Origin: Symbiodinium natans | Lineage: Eukaryota; Sar; Dinophyceae; Suessiales; Symbiodiniaceae | NCBI GenBank assembly: GCA_905221605.1 | Contig: CAJNDS010002143.1 | Span: forward strand, 508,061 to 572,060 | Reading direction: 5' to 3' | DNA: 64,000 bases | Shown: piece after piece, positions 62,067 through 64,000 of the stretch | Position numbering within the stretch: the stretch's first letter is position 1 | Layout: each line of letters opens with the position of its first letter | Translations under genes and position numbers: made by a program | The notes under the pieces: generated by a model | Told to the model about the DNA's origin: nothing | The model's database searches: none | What the model saw: only the letters and a program-made list of their open reading frames with translations

Positions 62067-62770
62067 GCCCACACTGCCTCCATGACTCCATTGGTCATAT
62101 TTCTGGGGATTTTGCTGTGTTTTGATTGCATAGAAACATACAGTGGCTGCTGGCATGGCAAAGATGGTGTTCGTGGCTCAGTATTCCTTCCTATGCAGAA
62201 CCAGTGAGCCCTTTCACAGAGTTCGATAGCGCCGGACGCGGAGCCGAGGGAATCACCAAGTGCCAGCTGTGTCGAGCATCCGGTGCCCCTTCCTCTGATG
62301 TTTTCCGCGTTTACCGAAGCAGTGCGGCTCTTTTGATTGTGGTCCCCGTCAAAAGGGGGAGCTGATTCTCAGGCTGCGTGTCGTAGTCAGAAGGGGACCA
62401 TGACTGAGAGAAGCCCCAGGAGTGTGGCAAAGCAGCAGTGTCGCTGTCGCCTCTAAGGATTGTTCAGTTGCTCGGGTGCCGGCAGGAACTCAGCTTGTCC
62501 GGGCCTTGTCGATCCAAGGTATCTTCAGAAATCCTCTCATAGTCCGTATGTTGCTCCAGTCCCTTCACACTTGCATCGTCTGTAATGCCGGTTGGATCTT
62601 GCGCCTTATCCCTTCCCATTCCTGTCGTGCTCAATCCGAAATCTTGTTGCGGAGAATGGCAGTCACCGTGGTGAGACAGCAAAACTGAGACAACAGAGTC
62701 AGACTCAAATGCCCGCTGTGTTGGCGATCCCTCTCAATTTCCCAAACAAAACCTTCAAGCGGCAAGAAAA
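62067..62770. other. Gene-free stretch
   Basis: A short frame near 62250-62365 (GITKCQLCRASGAPSSDVFR, ending at a TGA) could be exonic. Nothing else is supported. Confidence 0.35.
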
Positions 62771-62774
62771 CACA

Positions 62775-63140
62775 GATTTAGAGTAATAATCGAAGGCAGC
62801 ATTGCTGTACTATGCGATTTAATAAGAATATGATAATAGTATAGGAGCGCAGTTCACCATTTAGTTACTATATAGTAACAGTATAGAAACAATGCAGACA
62901 GGTTGGAAACAAATATGCAAACCGGGTAATAATGTATCAATATGGCAATATAGCAAGAAAGGAATGTAGAAATATGCCAATATAGAAATATATCAATACA
63001 GTAATGTCGCAAAGAAGCAATATTTTGATTCAGTGCTGTAGTACTCGTAAGACAATAGCATAATCATACAGTACTACAGCACTACAGCAATACAGGAAAC
63101 AGAGATACAGGAATGCACAAGACAATACTGTACCAAGAGA
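62775..63140. repeat. AT-rich degenerate ATAGNAATAT repeats
   Basis: Words such as ATATAGAAATA, ATAGCAAGA and CAGTACTACAG recur with a period of about 10. An exact 14-bp inverted repeat lies inside at 63033-63083. Confidence 0.75.
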
Positions 63141-63768
63141 GCAATCTAGCGACGTAACAATAGAGGAATATGCAATGCACAGGAAGACAGAGGAACCCTC
63201 GCTGCAGCACCAGGCAGGATGCAAATCTCTGCGAAATGTGAGGGTCGGCCGGTTCCATGTTGCAGGCACTGACACAGCTGGTGGCTCAACACTTTGAGGC
63301 CAGGCCACATTGAGAAGAGCTTCTGGGCATGCGTGACATGGGAGAATGGAGACAACCCAGGTGTCGCCTCCCTTCAGCTTCAGCAGCGATCAAGGCCATC
63401 TGGAACGGTGCCCTTAAGGCCTGGGTTGCCGAGAGCTATTCGCGTGTAAACCCACTCCAGGTGCCTTCTTGGAGGATGCGGAGGCCTTGGCTGAAGCAGT
63501 GAAGGCTGCTCAGCGTTGAAACAGATAGCTGATACCGAACGAGCGGCTCTGCATTGCGTCGTTGAGTTGACGGCGAGACTTTGCTAGACGTGGCAGGCTG
63601 GATCTGTGATAGCAGGAGCCTCGATTTGGAGAGAACACGAGAGACCTCTGACAGTCTGACGCCTACGAACCTCAGGTGGTGCACCTTGGCGCCACAGCCC
63701 TCCATGACTTCGGCCGAAGAGTCCATGCCTCGAGATCGACAAGCTTCGCTGAAGTTTGGATGGGCGCC

Positions 63769-63957
63769 TCATTGTTTTTCCAACATCTCCCAGAAGTCTT
63801 TGTTTGATGAAACTGGGGGTTGGCCATTCGGCGAAGCACCGGCATGTCCCGCCATGTCAGACTTGCTGACGGGTTTTCGTGCATTGTAGCCTCCTCTCCG
63901 TCTCTGTTGCACTCCTGCCTCCTCCTTCTGTGCTTCCCTGGCCTTCTCAGCCTCCAT
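63769..63957 (-). CDS. Small Glu/Gln-rich protein or exon (62 aa)
   Basis: On the minus strand ATG at 63957 begins MEAEKAREAQKEEAGVQQRR, continues through KPVSKSDMAGHAGASP and ends DFWEMLEKQ at a stop at 63769. The charged helix-like start and clean end look like genuine coding sequence. An in-frame TGA directly precedes the ATG. Only 43 bases of the window lie upstream, so it may be the last exon of a longer gene. The family is not recognised. Confidence 0.35.
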   Translation of the reverse strand: MEAEKAREAQKEEAGVQQRRRGGYNARKPVSKSDMAGHAGASPNGQPPVSSNKDFWEMLEKQ

Positions 63958-64000
63958 TCATCCGTAACAAGTCCGGGTAGAATGGCCTTGCTCGGTGCTA

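Overview
The window looks like nuclear DNA of a dinoflagellate (the Symbiodiniaceae/Polarella kind fits best), although no marker gene proves it. The evidence is: plant-type TTTAGGG telomeric repeats scattered at many interstitial sites; large Ty1/copia-type retrotransposons that carry unusual extra domains; very low gene density; many simple and foldback repeats; and a 15-base stretch that differs at one position from the 3' part of the dinoflagellate spliced leader (9617-9631). I see no rRNA, tRNA, CRISPR array or prokaryotic operon.

Layout. 1-2690 is a tandem array (unit about 100-120 bp) that changes strand twice and has a long hairpin at its centre. 2770-9402 is a 5'-truncated, frame-broken copia-type element (element 1). 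In order it carries a Gag zinc knuckle, aspartic protease, a proline-rich linker, integrase with D,D35E spacing, a C2HC finger, reverse transcriptase (YVDD), RNase H, a domain with PCTGG and EWP motifs, and a separate membrane/zinc ORF. 9403-17229 holds microsatellites, a duplicated small secreted-protein exon on the minus strand, and C-rich and 50-75 bp tandem repeats. 17235-27876 is a complete, apparently very young copia-type element (element 2). It has identical 211-bp LTRs, TG..CA ends, a 5-bp TGGAA target-site duplication and an initiator-Met-type primer binding site, and its two long ORFs are separated by a single -1 frame break.

28590-32700 is dominated by degenerate and exact telomere-like repeats, inverted G/C-rich arrays, a CT microsatellite and two copies of a small foldback element. 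33.6-38.8 kb holds the best cellular coding sequence: a minus-strand exon (33586-34080) and a plus-strand spliced gene (34735-38757) for a signal-peptide-bearing, multi-pass membrane protein. Four of its exons begin directly after an AG acceptor with G. 39-45 kb is mostly featureless, with a possible retroelement remnant, a local duplication and head-to-head telomeric arrays. 45.4-52.6 kb is AT-rich and built from repeats: a family of foldback elements in which (TA)n is capped by poly-G/C and GATC, a 70-bp-period array of more than 20 units, a palindrome of about 575 bp, and a family of hairpin repeats. 52.7-64 kb has further telomeric arrays, short direct repeats and a few isolated exon-like ORFs of unknown function.

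The most unusual content is in the two retroelements. Each encodes a module of one membrane helix followed by H-x3/4-C ... C-x2-C, but at opposite ends of the element. Element 2 creates its start codon at the LTR/primer-binding-site junction, carries a SAP-like motif and a C-terminal extension of roughly 750 residues, and is saturated with the word AGGAA in all three codon phases. Exon structures and domain names rest on reading the sequence alone; no database search was possible.
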